Origin: Mytilinidion resinicola
Lineage: Eukaryota > Ascomycota > Dothideomycetes > Mytilinidiales > Mytilinidiaceae
DNA: 64,000 nt
Direction: 5' to 3'
Assembly (NCBI RefSeq): GCF_010093595.1
Contig: NW_022985440.1
Coordinates: 213,215 to 277,214 of the forward strand
Below are positions 32,642 to 43,314 of this stretch, in pieces. A model generated the notes under the pieces. The model was not told the DNA's origin. It did no database searches and saw only the letters and a program-made list of their open reading frames with translations. The stretch's first letter is position 1, and every line of letters starts with the position of its first letter. Made by a program: the position numbers and the translations under genes.

Positions 32642-34850
32642 ATGTCCTTGACAGGTAACCTGACAGGTAACGGCACTGACATATTTGCTCCTCCTAAATG
32701 CCCTACTCCCTTGCTAGAGGAATCTAAATTTTCAAACTCTTCAGGATGTGAGTTACACCACCTAGACGTCCTTTCAGGAATTTCAAGCTGATAAATTAGA
32801 TATACCGGGCCGATACTGTGGAGTTGGTGCTAATGAAGATGGCACGGTTTGCTGCTTTCCCTGTCCTATCCAGGACTGGGTATACCCTGCAGGTATATTT
32901 TATCCTGAGTGTGGGACTTGGCAGTGACTGACAGTGTTCACAGACTGGAAAACCCAACTGAAGGTTCCGAACTACCTTAGCATTCTCTCTCTCGTCGTAT
33001 GTCTCTTCCTGCTCTTGTCTTTCGCGCTTTTACCTCCAGAAAAGACCCATAGACATTATCTCAGCGTCGGGCTTCTATTCCCGGTGTTGTTCATATCTGT
33101 AAGATGAATCAAACCGATATTTAAAGGAGAATATATTAACGTGATAAACTAGCTATCCTTTGTGATTCCAGCTGGACACGATCCACCCTTGTGTTACGAC
33201 GACATCACCCCCAACGACATGCACTCAAGCCTTTCTTGTGCCTGGACAGGAGCATTTGTAGCTATTGGAGGCCTCGGATCGGTGATATGGGGTGGGTACC
33301 ATTTTGACAACTCACCGTCATCTGCACGATACTGACTACTATCCCAGTCTTCCTCCGCAGTCTCTGGCTGCATATCCGTATATTCTGGGACCGAGATCCC
33401 GGCCAGAAATTCAAATGGGGCTCCATTGCAGCCGGCATCTTCCTTCCCGCCGTCTTCCTGACTGCTCTCCTGGCCGCAACAGGCGTAAGCTATCGCATGG
33501 GTCTAACCTGCCTCCCTAACCACCCAAACGCCATCGCTAGTTTCTGGGTCTGGCTCGTAGGCTTCGCTATAGCAGGCTTCATCCTGCAGACCCTCACCAC
33601 CGGCTATTGTATCTGGATTTTCGTTCGAGCCAGGAGACGTGAGCGCGAGAGAATTTCCCAAGGTTCACTACGCCGCAACAGTGCGAACGAGAAGGTGGAG
33701 ACATGGCGACATGTTAAGACACTGTTCTTGCTGCAATGGCGTAATATTCTCGTCAGCGTCTTTGTCATCATCGGCTCCATCTCCTTCTTCATCGTCTTCT
33801 GGAGCCAGGACGAGAAGCTCGGAGCAGTGTTCAACGACCCCGCGAACATCATGCCGGTCAGGATCTGGATCACCTGCTTGATACTGAGCGAAGGAGACAA
33901 AGAGCAATGTCTTGAATATGTGCATGGCTTTACAGTCAACAGACAAACCGTACTTGCATCTTTGATCCTAGCTTCTGTAAGTACAAAAACGCCGTCCACC
34001 TCCTTCCTACTCATCTCCACAAGCCTTGCAAAAGACCCCAAACTAACCCCCACCCCAGCTCGTCGGCATCGAAATCTTCATCCTCCTCGCCCGCGTCTCC
34101 ATGTTCAGCGCCTGGCGCGACCTCTTCGCGCGCCCCTTCCCCCGCCTCCGCCGCCGTCCCGCCTCGCCCCTCCTCACCTCCCTCGAAGGCCAGCCCCTGA
34201 AAGCCTCCCCCCTCGCTTCCACCTTCCCGGACTCCGACGCCTCCCCGGCCGGCTCAGCGCGCGCCTCCACAGCCATCAACCGCACCGTCTCGACTAAATC
34301 CCGCTTCCACCTCGGCATCCTCCGACCCAACCGCCAGCGCAAGGCCCCAGACGCACAGGCACACGCCCCGCCAGAGATCCTCCCAAGCCCGCCCACGACC
34401 CCCGCGGCGCCGCCCGCAAGCCCCAGCTGTATCCCCACACACCCACCGCCGCCGGGCACGGCGTACACGACGCATAACCGCGTCGCGACGCCCATCGATC
34501 GCGCTACCACCGCTTCGCCGTCGTCGGCGTACTCCAACCGGCCTGACCAACCAGTGGCTGCGCAGAATGGGGGGTTGCAGATCTCGGCGCCAACACCGGG
34601 GAGCTTCGCGCATGTTGCGACGGGGTTCCCGTCGCAGCGGATTGAGCAGGTGAGGGGTGTGACGCCGCCGAGCCCGACGAGGTTGGGGAGGGGGAGGAGC
34701 GTGAGGAATGCGGGGGATTTGCCGGAGTGGGCGAGGGAGAGGGAGGAGAGGAGGGAGAGGGAGGAGAGGAAGAGGGAGAGTGGGGTGGAGCAGGGCGGGG
34801 AAGGGGGGATTGTGGGGAGGGGTGGGTTGGGGATGAATCCGTTGCGGTAG
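32642..34850 (+). CDS. Seven-transmembrane receptor-like protein
   Basis: Six exons (32642-32747, 32800-32892, 32944-33098, 33153-33291, 33348-33976, 34059-34850; introns 51-82 bp) join to 637 aa. The N-terminus is extracellular in character: two N-glycosylation sequons, then a Cys-rich stretch (PPKCPTPLLEESKF, GYIPGRYCG, VCCFPCPIQDWVYP). Seven hydrophobic segments follow, among them YLSILSLVVCLFLLLSFALL, FPVLFISLSFVIPAG, AFVAIGGLGSVIWVFL, AAGIFLPAVFLTALLAATG, FWVWLVGFAIAGFILQ, ILVSVFVIIGSISFFIVFW and ASLILASLVGIEIFILL. A Ser/Pro/Arg-rich tail of ~260 residues ends in a highly charged Glu/Arg run. This layout matches a fungal family of GPCR-like proteins loosely compared with frizzled/cAMP receptors. 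The ligand and G-protein coupling are unknown. All intron phases close. Confidence 0.82.
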
Positions 34851-36254
34851 ATGGGTAGGAGTGGAGAGGGGGTAGGGCTGATTCTTTTTGGAGGTTGGGT
34901 TTGGGAGTGTTGAGTACCTGCTGGACGTGTAAGTCTTACGCGGACGTAACGCGTTTGGTTCTTTTGTTGCAAGCACTTACGAATCTAACCGCGTTGGAGG
35001 AATTTTTTTGATAGACGCTGCGTGGCACCTCGTGTGATTTTATCCTGTTACCTACCTCTGTCTCGTTCTGTTGCAAAGCTTTACCGATTCAACCGCGTAG
35101 AATCAGTTTTGTTAGACGCGGTGTGGACGTCATGGGGCACGTAGTAATCAATGAGCGACAGTCAGAGGGGGAGCGGATCAAGCTAAGATGTATAGACAAA
35201 AGCTGTTGTATTGATGAGGATGAGGAAGCTACTGCTAGCGGACTCCCATACCCATACACCGTGTCAAGGCCACCAAAAATCGGATAATTTTGAAGCGTGC
35301 ACTACCACGCCATAAGTTTAATAAACAAAGGTAGGTGCTAGAACGTGATATCTTACATATCAAGAAGCATTTTCACTCCTTAGATTCTTGAAAATCAATA
35401 ATGTTGTGGTTTTGACAAAATAGGGGGCCCCCGCGTCCACCCAGCGTCACTAAAAGAGATGTTCTTTCTAATAAAATAATTCCATTTTCTAAATTAAATA
35501 AGAGGAAGAGAGTAACTAGAAGTATGTACCAGAGTGTAGAACCTTATATATAGGTGTGTTATAGGTTAAATTAATGATAAAAGTGCGTTTACTGCAAAAT
35601 TTTGGTGAGGTGTACAGGTAACTATTGTTCTACGCAGAATACAGATTCCCACATCCGCGACAACAGTAAGGCTAGTGTTAAGGGTGGAGTGTTCACAGCG
35701 TGGCAGTTCTAGGATCTAATTGAACGGCTGGATGCATACCTCATCAGCGCGGCACCTCTGCTGATGTAGTTCTCTGGCGTGTCGATGAGGCGTTGGAACT
35801 CAGCATGATAGTTGTTTGTGGGGAGTACTATGGAGTTCCATACTTGTCGGAGGCTGGCCAGGTCGAGGGTTGTTCCGGGGTCACTTTCAAGGGGCTCGAC
35901 GAAGCCCCGAGAATCTTTCGGTCCCGTTCTATCACGAGGTTAAAAAGTGAACACGGAATTGTGACTTCCTGATCAGAAGATAGGGGTCAGGGAGGAGCGG
36001 TGAGGGCTACGGCAGGTGCATGAGACGTCTTGTATATGGCCTCGTCTTCCTCCAGACCTCTCCTCCTCTACATCCTCATCCCCATCATCAAAAACATTAC
36101 GTACGGCGTCTACTCTCTATCGTTACGTAACAATAGGGCGATACCGCAAGCAAGATTCCAACACGGCACAGAAAGAGAAGGTTTCAACACCCCAGAAGAC
36201 ACTTTCCAGAAGTGACCGAAGTTCCAGCCCTAGACTCACATTCTCTCCTCAACA
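34851..36254. other. Gene-poor, AT-rich stretch
   Basis: It contains the diverged repeat pair at 34957-35126 and an AT-rich segment (about 35170-35640) with no open frames. That segment could be an old, mutation-degraded repeat. The last ~250 bp are the upstream region of the hypothetical gene at 36255. Confidence 0.5.
34957..35126. repeat. Pair of ~65-bp diverged direct repeats
   Basis: 34957-35025 and 35064-35126 share TTGTTGCAA, TTACGA/TTACCGATTC, AACCGCGT and TTGATAGACGC/TTGTTAGACGC blocks, ending GCGTGG/GGTGTGG. Their function is unknown. Confidence 0.55.
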
Positions 36255-36869
36255 ATGGCCCAACCCAACCAGCGCACGATGCGAATCATACATTTCTACG
36301 ACGCCCTACTTCCCGTACCTTACGATCGCCGCCTCAGGCGGCCCATGTTGGCCGGGTTGAACGGCTGCTCCGAATCCCTAAACATGTCTAGCCTCCGAAA
36401 TGCATGGAACTTCTCGCTGCACCTCCCTCCGAGCATCGACTACGCGAACTTCCAGCACCTACTCTCCACACCCGAAGACGACGAGGCCCGCGTGGTGCTA
36501 GTGACTGCTATCCCGAACTTCACGGAAGACGGACGCGACTACCTTGAGTTCACATGGCACACGATGACGGAGCAATCGGACAGCTTGCTGAGAGAATCTT
36601 GGCCGGTACGAGGGGAAGGGAAAAAGATGGTGCTGCTTGGACCTTTTCCGCACGGGTTGTTGTTCTGGATGCATATGAATCTGAAGCCGTTACTGCTGGA
36701 ACAGGATGTGGATAAGCAGCAGTATGACGCGCTTGCGGGGTTTTACTTAGAGAGGCTGCACCAATTACGGGTTGCGGTGGTTGGAGAGGCTGAGGGATCA
36801 ATCCTCAGTTTGGCGCAATTCGGAGAGCATTCTTCTGACCAAGCGCTTGAGAAATCGTTCGCTCGATGA
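36255..36869 (+). CDS. Hypothetical protein (204 aa)
   Basis: A single-exon frame runs from ATG 36255 (CAACAATGG context). The protein has a mixed, globular-looking composition with blocks such as IIHFYDALLPVPYDRR, EARVVLVTAIPNF, KKMVLLGPFPHGLLFWMHMNLKP and DALAGFYLERLHQLR. There is no signal peptide, membrane span or motif I can assign to a family. Its 3' end overlaps, on the opposite strand, an open frame (36798-37175) lying next to the end of the decayed NACHT-ankyrin gene. The low-complexity-free sequence suggests a real gene. Function is unknown. Confidence 0.5.
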   Translation: MAQPNQRTMRIIHFYDALLPVPYDRRLRRPMLAGLNGCSESLNMSSLRNAWNFSLHLPPSIDYANFQHLLSTPEDDEARVVLVTAIPNFTEDGRDYLEFTWHTMTEQSDSLLRESWPVRGEGKKMVLLGPFPHGLLFWMHMNLKPLLLEQDVDKQQYDALAGFYLERLHQLRVAVVGEAEGSILSLAQFGEHSSDQALEKSFAR

Positions 36870-37171
36870 GCTGATGACATGCTCCAACAATCTGATAGTG
36901 AAGCTGGAGGTGTCCTTCGGATAGCTCGATGTAAGAAGGGATTCGAAACGAGTAGCTGTCTCAGTGTGAAGTATAGACTTCCGCATCCTTTCGAATGTCT
37001 TTCCTTCTATGATCTGTAACCATGAGCTGGCTCTGTTGACATCACATCCACTGGTCGAGGGCAACTCTTCAAAAAAGATTCCATGGGGAGCTTCTTCAGC
37101 CGTAGGTGACCCACCCTGATGCTTCTGACCAAAAGGTCGCTGCTGACCCAGGGCGTGCTTTTGGTGAATGG

Positions 37172-40100
37172 TCACCGTTTGTTGAGATTGTGAAAAGCTG
37201 CGTTGATCATGGAAATGGCATGGCCATCTTGAACACGTAGGGTTTCCAGCACAAATCGCACCTCCGCTTTTAACCCATCTTCCTTTTCTTGTTGAAGAAG
37301 TAACTTCTCAAGTAGCTCATAATCTTCGAGAATGAGAGCTTCCAACAAACGCACGTCGCCTATAGCAACGGGAGGCAGTCTAGCAATGCCACCGAGCCGT
37401 AACAAGGTCAGTGCGAGCTTTTCGGAATGATCTCTGATATGGTCTTGACGAGACGTCTTATGTGTCACATCAGACCGAATAACGAACCCTTCTTGTGCGA
37501 GTTGGTCGGATATCCAGTCAGCTCGGTTACCGAAGGCCGATCCCAGTACTTCTGAGCTGAGGGGTCCACCAGCTTTTAGTAACGCGAGCGTTATCTCTAG
37601 ATGTGTCATCGATATTGCTCGGGCGAGTACGTCACTATTACTTTCTTTGTTGAAGTCTACGCCGAATTCGAGGACAAGTCTGACCATCCCCAGTTCTTCG
37701 AAACCAACAGCAGCCATCAATGGAGACGTACCTCCAGGTGCAGTCTTGTTTACGTTTGCGCCAGATTTGAGGAGTTTCCTCGGAGCGGGTATATCTCCGA
37801 GATTCATGGCCACTAGCAATGGTCCCTGTAGTTCTGGCCCGGAGATGAAAGATTGATATTGAGTATACGTTTTCAATACAGTATCTAGCATAGATGTGTT
37901 GCCATTCCGTACAACCTCGCGAATGATAGCCTGTCTGAAGTCTTCCTGCGACCCCCATCTGGAAAGGCAAGGGTAGGCTGGCGATTCTTTCTGGTCTACA
38001 AGGGCTTCGAGGCCCTCCAGGCTTGCATGGATTAACATTTCCAATCCATCAACTGATTGTACCTTTAAGGCTGTTCTGGTTGCCAGTAACACCCATTCAG
38101 AAGTCTTCTCGGGCTGAAAGTGCCATCTTGCTAGGAATATCATCTTGGTACACTGAGTATGTCCGAATTTAATGGCAAGAGTAAGCGGCGTTATGGTGCT
38201 GTAGAACCTAACATTCACGAAGAGTCCTTCGCCCAGCATCATACGGAGCAGTTCAGCATTGTCGTGACGCTCGACGGCTGCAGCAGCGAATCCAATTGGA
38301 ATATTGGTAGAAATTACATCCAAAGGATGACGCAGAGCAAATTGAAGCCAGTTTTTGCTAAGACCAGGAAATCGCGATCAAAGGAGCATCTTCACTGCTT
38401 GGACGTTAAATCCGCTTTGTCGAGGAAAAGCGTGTGCAGGCCAGAAATCTGCAGCGTACAACACGAAAGGATGTGATGCAATTGCGCTCAATTTCGACGT
38501 CTGGTTGCTCAGGTCCAGGGCTTTCTTCCGAAAATCTTGAAATGCTAGATACGTTAGGCAGGTATTGGCAATATCTAGCTGAATTGCAGGAGAGACCTCG
38601 GCCTCATTCTCCATCAGGAACTCATGGATGGTGTAGTGAACGAATCTGACGGTTTGTTCCCCGGAGGTCCGACTCCTAAGGGCGTCTTCTGCGTCAGAGG
38701 ATCCGGCTTGAAGGTGCACAAGGCCAGCGCAGGACTCTAAAATGATGTCGATATCTATGAGGCTGCCTACATTGAGGGTTGTATCCCCTGGCTCTACAGA
38801 AAGCGCCTGGACGAGTCCGGATATTGTCAAAGGTCTTTTCAGGTACGCGATCTAGGATAGAGCACGGATAGTGAGGGCGGCTTCATACTCGGACTGCTTC
38901 TTGATCCGTTGAATTGTGGCATGATAAACGTCGTTCAGTCGTGGAGATAGCTGCGCCAATAGCGATCGTACTTGTCGTGGTGTGAGCGCTGTTCGGATTT
39001 GCTCAAATTGGAGTTGTGCGAGGAGAAACCTAGGTCGCGTTAGTCTGTATAGTGGCTCGTGATAGGATTGTGTACACTCTTCTACCGCTGCTTGTGAACC
39101 GTGGTGATTCAGCGCCCTTTCAAGAGGTCCGAAATAGACTACAATCTATCATTTTGAGCAGCTGGGCAACTGATTAGGCCACCTCAGACGGCGACAGAGA
39201 GCTGTACACAGGCTGGGCGATTGGCCTATTGCTCTGGACATCTTTGTATGCGTTGAAACACCACACGCAGTAGTAAACACGTGTACGCGAATCTGTGACA
39301 GGAAATTCTAAATAAGAAAGCTTGGAAAAGGGTACGACAAACATTCCACAGGATTTCTCGATGATAGTACGGCAGATTGCTGTATTGAGCGTCTTGTCTT
39401 TCGCCACGAATCCTTTGAGGCGTTTCGATGCCGCAACCTTTGACTCTAGGTATATTTGTAAGTCTCCTTCGGTCGCCTCGATCGTTATGCCGAGCACGGT
39501 TTCGAAATACTCTGCTACGTTGATGTGCGGCCGAGATGTGCAAAGGATATGATATGAATGTGCCAATCCCCTGAGTACGTCTAGGAAGGTGTCCCGGACG
39601 TCTTCTCCATACCCATCGATGCCGTTGATCTCATCAATGGCATCAACCACAATGAACCCGTCTTGAAGGTCTGTCGCATTATCCTCAAGAAACGAGATTT
39701 GTTCCACTAGCATTAGTGGTGGAACGTTTTCGCTTTCTCTTTGTGCACCTCCAGAGCCTTCGCCATCACTATCTTACTTTGAGATGCAAATTGTCTTATA
39801 AGGCTGGAGACGAGATTGGAGGCGGTCTGCTGATTCTGATCCTTGTAATCGCAATAGATAAACGCAACCATTGGAGCGGTTCCCGACGTGCGTGAGCATC
39901 TCAATGACTCAATGACGAAAGAAGTCATGTAGGTTTTACCAGCTCCCGAGATTCCAGAGCGCCACAAGACTCGAGCTGGCTCCTCTAGTCTCCATGATTC
40001 GAAATTTTCGTGCTGCAAAAGCCAAAGGTTGGTGCGGGGGTGATGCTGTTCGGATATCTGGCGACGTTTTTCCGAAAAGGTCAGAGGAGAAAGCCAAGAG

Positions 40101-40875
40101 AGGACCTTTAGCCGCTCTTGTTGTTCATCTAGACAATTTTGGCGATCTCGGTGATCTGTGATAGAGGTAAGTAAGTCATGGTTGAAAGCTAGATCCGGAC
40201 CTACCGTTCGCAATAACCTTCAGCTGCTCGAGATCTCTTGACATTTCCGCCATATCGTGGCCGTAATTCGGGAGTGCCTTGATAGCGCTCAAAACGGTCT
40301 TAACCTGCTCTAAAGTCACGTCCGCATTAGCCACGAACGACGGCAATGCGGCACAAAGCCTCTTCGTCTCGTCCAGCGTATGAGCTTGTCTGCTTAGCAT
40401 CTCCTCGACATTACTACCCGTCTGCGCCAAAACCGCGCATCCATCCACAGACAACGCGAATTGGAATATGTGCACGTAGCGGTGGATATCCGTGATAGCT
40501 TCGCGGTGCTCGTCCTCACGAAACGGCCAGGCCAGCTGTGCTGCCGTGCGTCTAATTTCGAATTCTCAAACTTGTCTGCCTGCTTCTCTAGCTTCTGGAG
40601 AAGTGTCTGCAGTCTAGTCTCGCATGTCGTATGGTAGTGAAAAGCACCTAGGTACTGCTGAAGCTCGAGAGCGTTGAGTTGGAGTTAGAGCTAGCACTTG
40701 CTTGTTTATCCAGGAATGCCATGAGCTGCCCCAAGGTGGATGAGAGAGCTTGCAGCTCGGCGACGAAGTGAGGCGCCGCTGTTGAAGCGTTGCTGAACCG
40801 GGATGTTGTTTGCACGAGTTGAATAGTCAAGCTAAGAAGGCCGGCGACGCCAGCAGCTATGCTTAACGGGTCCAT
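37172..40875 (-). pseudogene. Decayed NACHT-ankyrin (NLR-like) gene
   Basis: Fungal NLR-like proteins act in non-self recognition and programmed cell death. The start at 40875 reads MDPLSIAAGVAGLLSLTIQL, the typical fungal NLR N-terminus. Then come TCETRLQTLLQKLEKQ, LAWPFREDEHREAI, the NACHT P-loop GISGAGKT (about 39955-39932), the Walker B-like FIVVDAIDE, LCTSRPHI, a winged-helix region (RPLTISGLVQAL, RFVHYTIHEFL) and ankyrin repeats (GGTSPLMAAVGFEELGMVRLVLE and others) to a stop at 37172. Clean introns are 40204-40156 and 39342-39030 (313 bp, unusually long). Defects: TAG at 38854-38852 replaces the conserved Trp in ALSWIAYLKRPLT; TGA at 38380-38378; apparent -1 frame changes near 40665-40690, 40551-40575 and 39719-39737. 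The last might instead be a 71-bp intron with a GTAAGA donor. At least two nonsense codons and two frameshifts make it a pseudogene. Confidence 0.8.
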
Positions 40876-41438
40876 GCCAGTATCTTTGATGACTTGTAGA
40901 TGGCTTCGTGATATTTTGGGATGAAGTGTTCCGAGAGCCAGCTTGCGACCTCGGGAAGAACTTCACGCGGCTGTGCAGCTGAGGTGCATCAATCAGCGTC
41001 ACGGCTGCCGTCACTGTCAACTCCGCGTAACTCAATATGAAATATTCTCCTAGGCTCTAAGTTAACGTAAAGAAACTTACAGTAAGTGCGTAAATATTTA
41101 GATCGTCTTTTCTGATGGGATGCAATTCGGGTATCATAGCCACGTGACTTGTTCAAACATGATACGCTTCCTGAGTCTACACGAACCCGTTTTGGCTCTT
41201 CGTTTCGAGCCCCACGTATGAGATGAGGAGTGAGCATTTCGATGGGCGGTTGAGTTGAGCTGCGCTGTGAGGAACTTGCCAGGTGCGATGTCCAGAATGA
41301 CGACACAAACATCAATCATTAAGCAAAACATGAACTTAGCTCAGCGTCTCATCGTTCCTGAAAGATTACACTCATTAACATCCAAGCATGACTCATATCG
41401 TAATCGTGATACTTGAATACCATCACGTATCTACAGCT
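40876..41438. other. Intergenic, no gene seen
   Basis: This is the upstream flank of the NLR-like gene and the 3' region of the F-box gene. No feature was recognised. Confidence 0.5.
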
Positions 41439-43314
41439 TCAATCATCGGGATACTCATCCCTGATATTGCTAACGAAGACACCTTGATTGCTATCCCACC
41501 GCTTAAAATACCGACCGGCAAGTTTCATCATGGATTGCGAGGGCTCGTAGGTTGAGAGCACAGGCTCAATGTTTTCTTTGGCAACATATCGCATACTCTT
41601 GTCTGCCACACTGCATGAAAGTTAGATTAGTCTGAAGTCCGGAAGGTGAGTCAATAGGCAGGTAGGTGGGGTCTTACAGGACATGATAGAAGCCCTGGTC
41701 CCGACCACCAGATAGGTGATCGACACCCATATGTCTTATCCATTCTTCTCCAGCAGCGCAAGACGAGTCCCAGCCAGTGATGACACCTTCATACAAGTAC
41801 CGCCGATGGTGAAATACCTGACCAACTTTGTATGTCAATTTTTTGGTCATCTCCGAACGAGCTGATACTGGTTTTGGTTTTGCATCAGCAGCGTGGATGG
41901 AGTTGATATGGTGTAAGAGACGCCGGCCTTCGGGTAAATTATAGAACATAGGCATAATGTGTTCTTCAATAAGAGTGACGTCCCAAGGAGAGTGCTGCTG
42001 AAAGTGGTCACAAAGGTATGGGAGATACTGCCGCCGACGCGTCGTAATGCTCGCCACACTTCCATCTTCCTCTAGCCCCGGGCCTAGTATCAGCATGGAC
42101 CAGAGCGTTGCGTAGAAGGCGTCATCCATATCCGGAAATGCTGAAAGCCAGGACGGTGGGCGAAAACTACTGTTAGCCCACAACTGTTCCTCGGTTTGTC
42201 GAATAGTCTGGACTGAGTTCATGATGTTACGTGCCGTCCTTAGTACCAGTCCCCGAGTTGATGCGTCGCCAAGAAAATTATTATGATCTGAACTGTGTAT
42301 ACCCATCTGGCGGAGCATCGTCCTTAGGGATTCCTCCGGAACTGCTAGATCAGATCGGAAGGGGTCGATATATAGATGTTCAGGGGTCGCGGTTGTCGAA
42401 GCGAGTTTTCCATCAAGTGTTTGCCCTTTGGGGGGATGTACTATTCCATAGACGTGGAAAGGATAGCCGCAAGGGCGAGCATCTAAACCGACCCGTTCAG
42501 CAACTGCACAGTAGATAGCAACGCTGATCAATGGTAGCGACTCGTGGTCTTCGCTGCTGAGAACAATGCCGATGAAATTGTTTCGAAGAGCTGTGTATGA
42601 CTCCTCTGAGACACCTCGATAGTTGCGAGATCGGAGGAAGCTTGCAAGAGTGAGAGCTTGCTCTCGTGTGCTGAGGGAACCTAGAGTAGGATTCTCGAGG
42701 CGAAGACTACGCGCCAAATCGTCCAAGAAGCGAGTAATGTCGTCGATATCGCCTGCGTTTGTACCCAAGGTAAACATGTCGTACGCGGCCAAGGCTCGTT
42801 CCAGCTTCACTGCCGTGCCCTTTGCGAGGTCCTTCCACACGTTGATGGCAACCTCACGGTGAATCCGATCAAGGGTGGCGTTCGCATAGAACCTTCTTGC
42901 AAGCACATCTTCAGTATCGTTGGGTACGCTGCATTCCCGAAGAAGAGCATCTTTCGCGTCGTAACCCAAAGCAGCGATTTCGGCTACATTCGCAATTTGC
43001 CGCTTCTGAGATGCGAGGATCTCTTCAAGTAGACCACTCGTAGTGCGATCAGCAGCAATGCGCTCCTTGAAGAGGCTTTGCCAGTCGGTATCGGTAAGAG
43101 GCCCGCCCAGCTTCGCACTGATATGGTGCCTGGTATGCCAGAACTTGAACCGCGATTGGCATTGAGAGCGCCATAGTGCAGGCAGAGTGGCAATCGCCCT
43201 CAATCGTCTTGATACACCCGAACAAGTGACGAGAGCCTCTGGTGGAAGATATTCAAAAATGGCCTGCAACAATTCTGTAGGTAAGGAAGTAAGGGAAAGG
43301 TCCTTGGCGGCCAT
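41439..43314 (-). CDS. F-box protein, FBXO21-like (F-box, SirB1, YccV domains)
   Basis: This is probably a substrate adaptor of an SCF ubiquitin ligase. Exon 1 is 43314-41678 and exon 2 is 41610-41439 (67-bp intron, split Leu codon in YHVLVADKSMRYVA), giving 602 aa. The ATG at 43314 is the first in frame. Domains in order: an F-box near the N-terminus (LSLTSLPTELLQAIFEYLPPE, ALWR); a transglutaminase-like/SirB1 region in the middle (IDDITRFLDDLARSLRLENP, GIVLSSEDHESLPLISVAIYCAVAERVGL, YPFHVYGIVH, EHLYIDPF); and a C-terminal YccV/HspQ-like domain (YKVGQVFHHRRYLYEGVITGWD, YHVLVADKSMRYVAKENI). The same triple architecture is known from human FBXO21. Without the second exon the last domain would be cut in half, which supports the splice. 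Confidence 0.9.

Noticed and set aside
34043..34976. Long antisense frames opposite the receptor's C-terminal tail
   Set aside because: Pro/Arg-rich shadows of a GC-rich low-complexity coding tail. The sense frame continues correctly from six spliced exons.
36798..37175. 125-codon minus-strand frame after the NLR-like stop
   Set aside because: It begins with GTG and may be the frame-shifted continuation of the NLR-like protein or chance. No family feature, so not called as a gene.
39712..39782. A 71-bp intron (GTAAGA donor, CTAAT branch) in the NLR-like gene
   Set aside because: It would restore the frame, but it removes sequence that looks coding (KALEVHKEKAK, PPLMLVEQ). I prefer a frameshift and mention the intron as an alternative.
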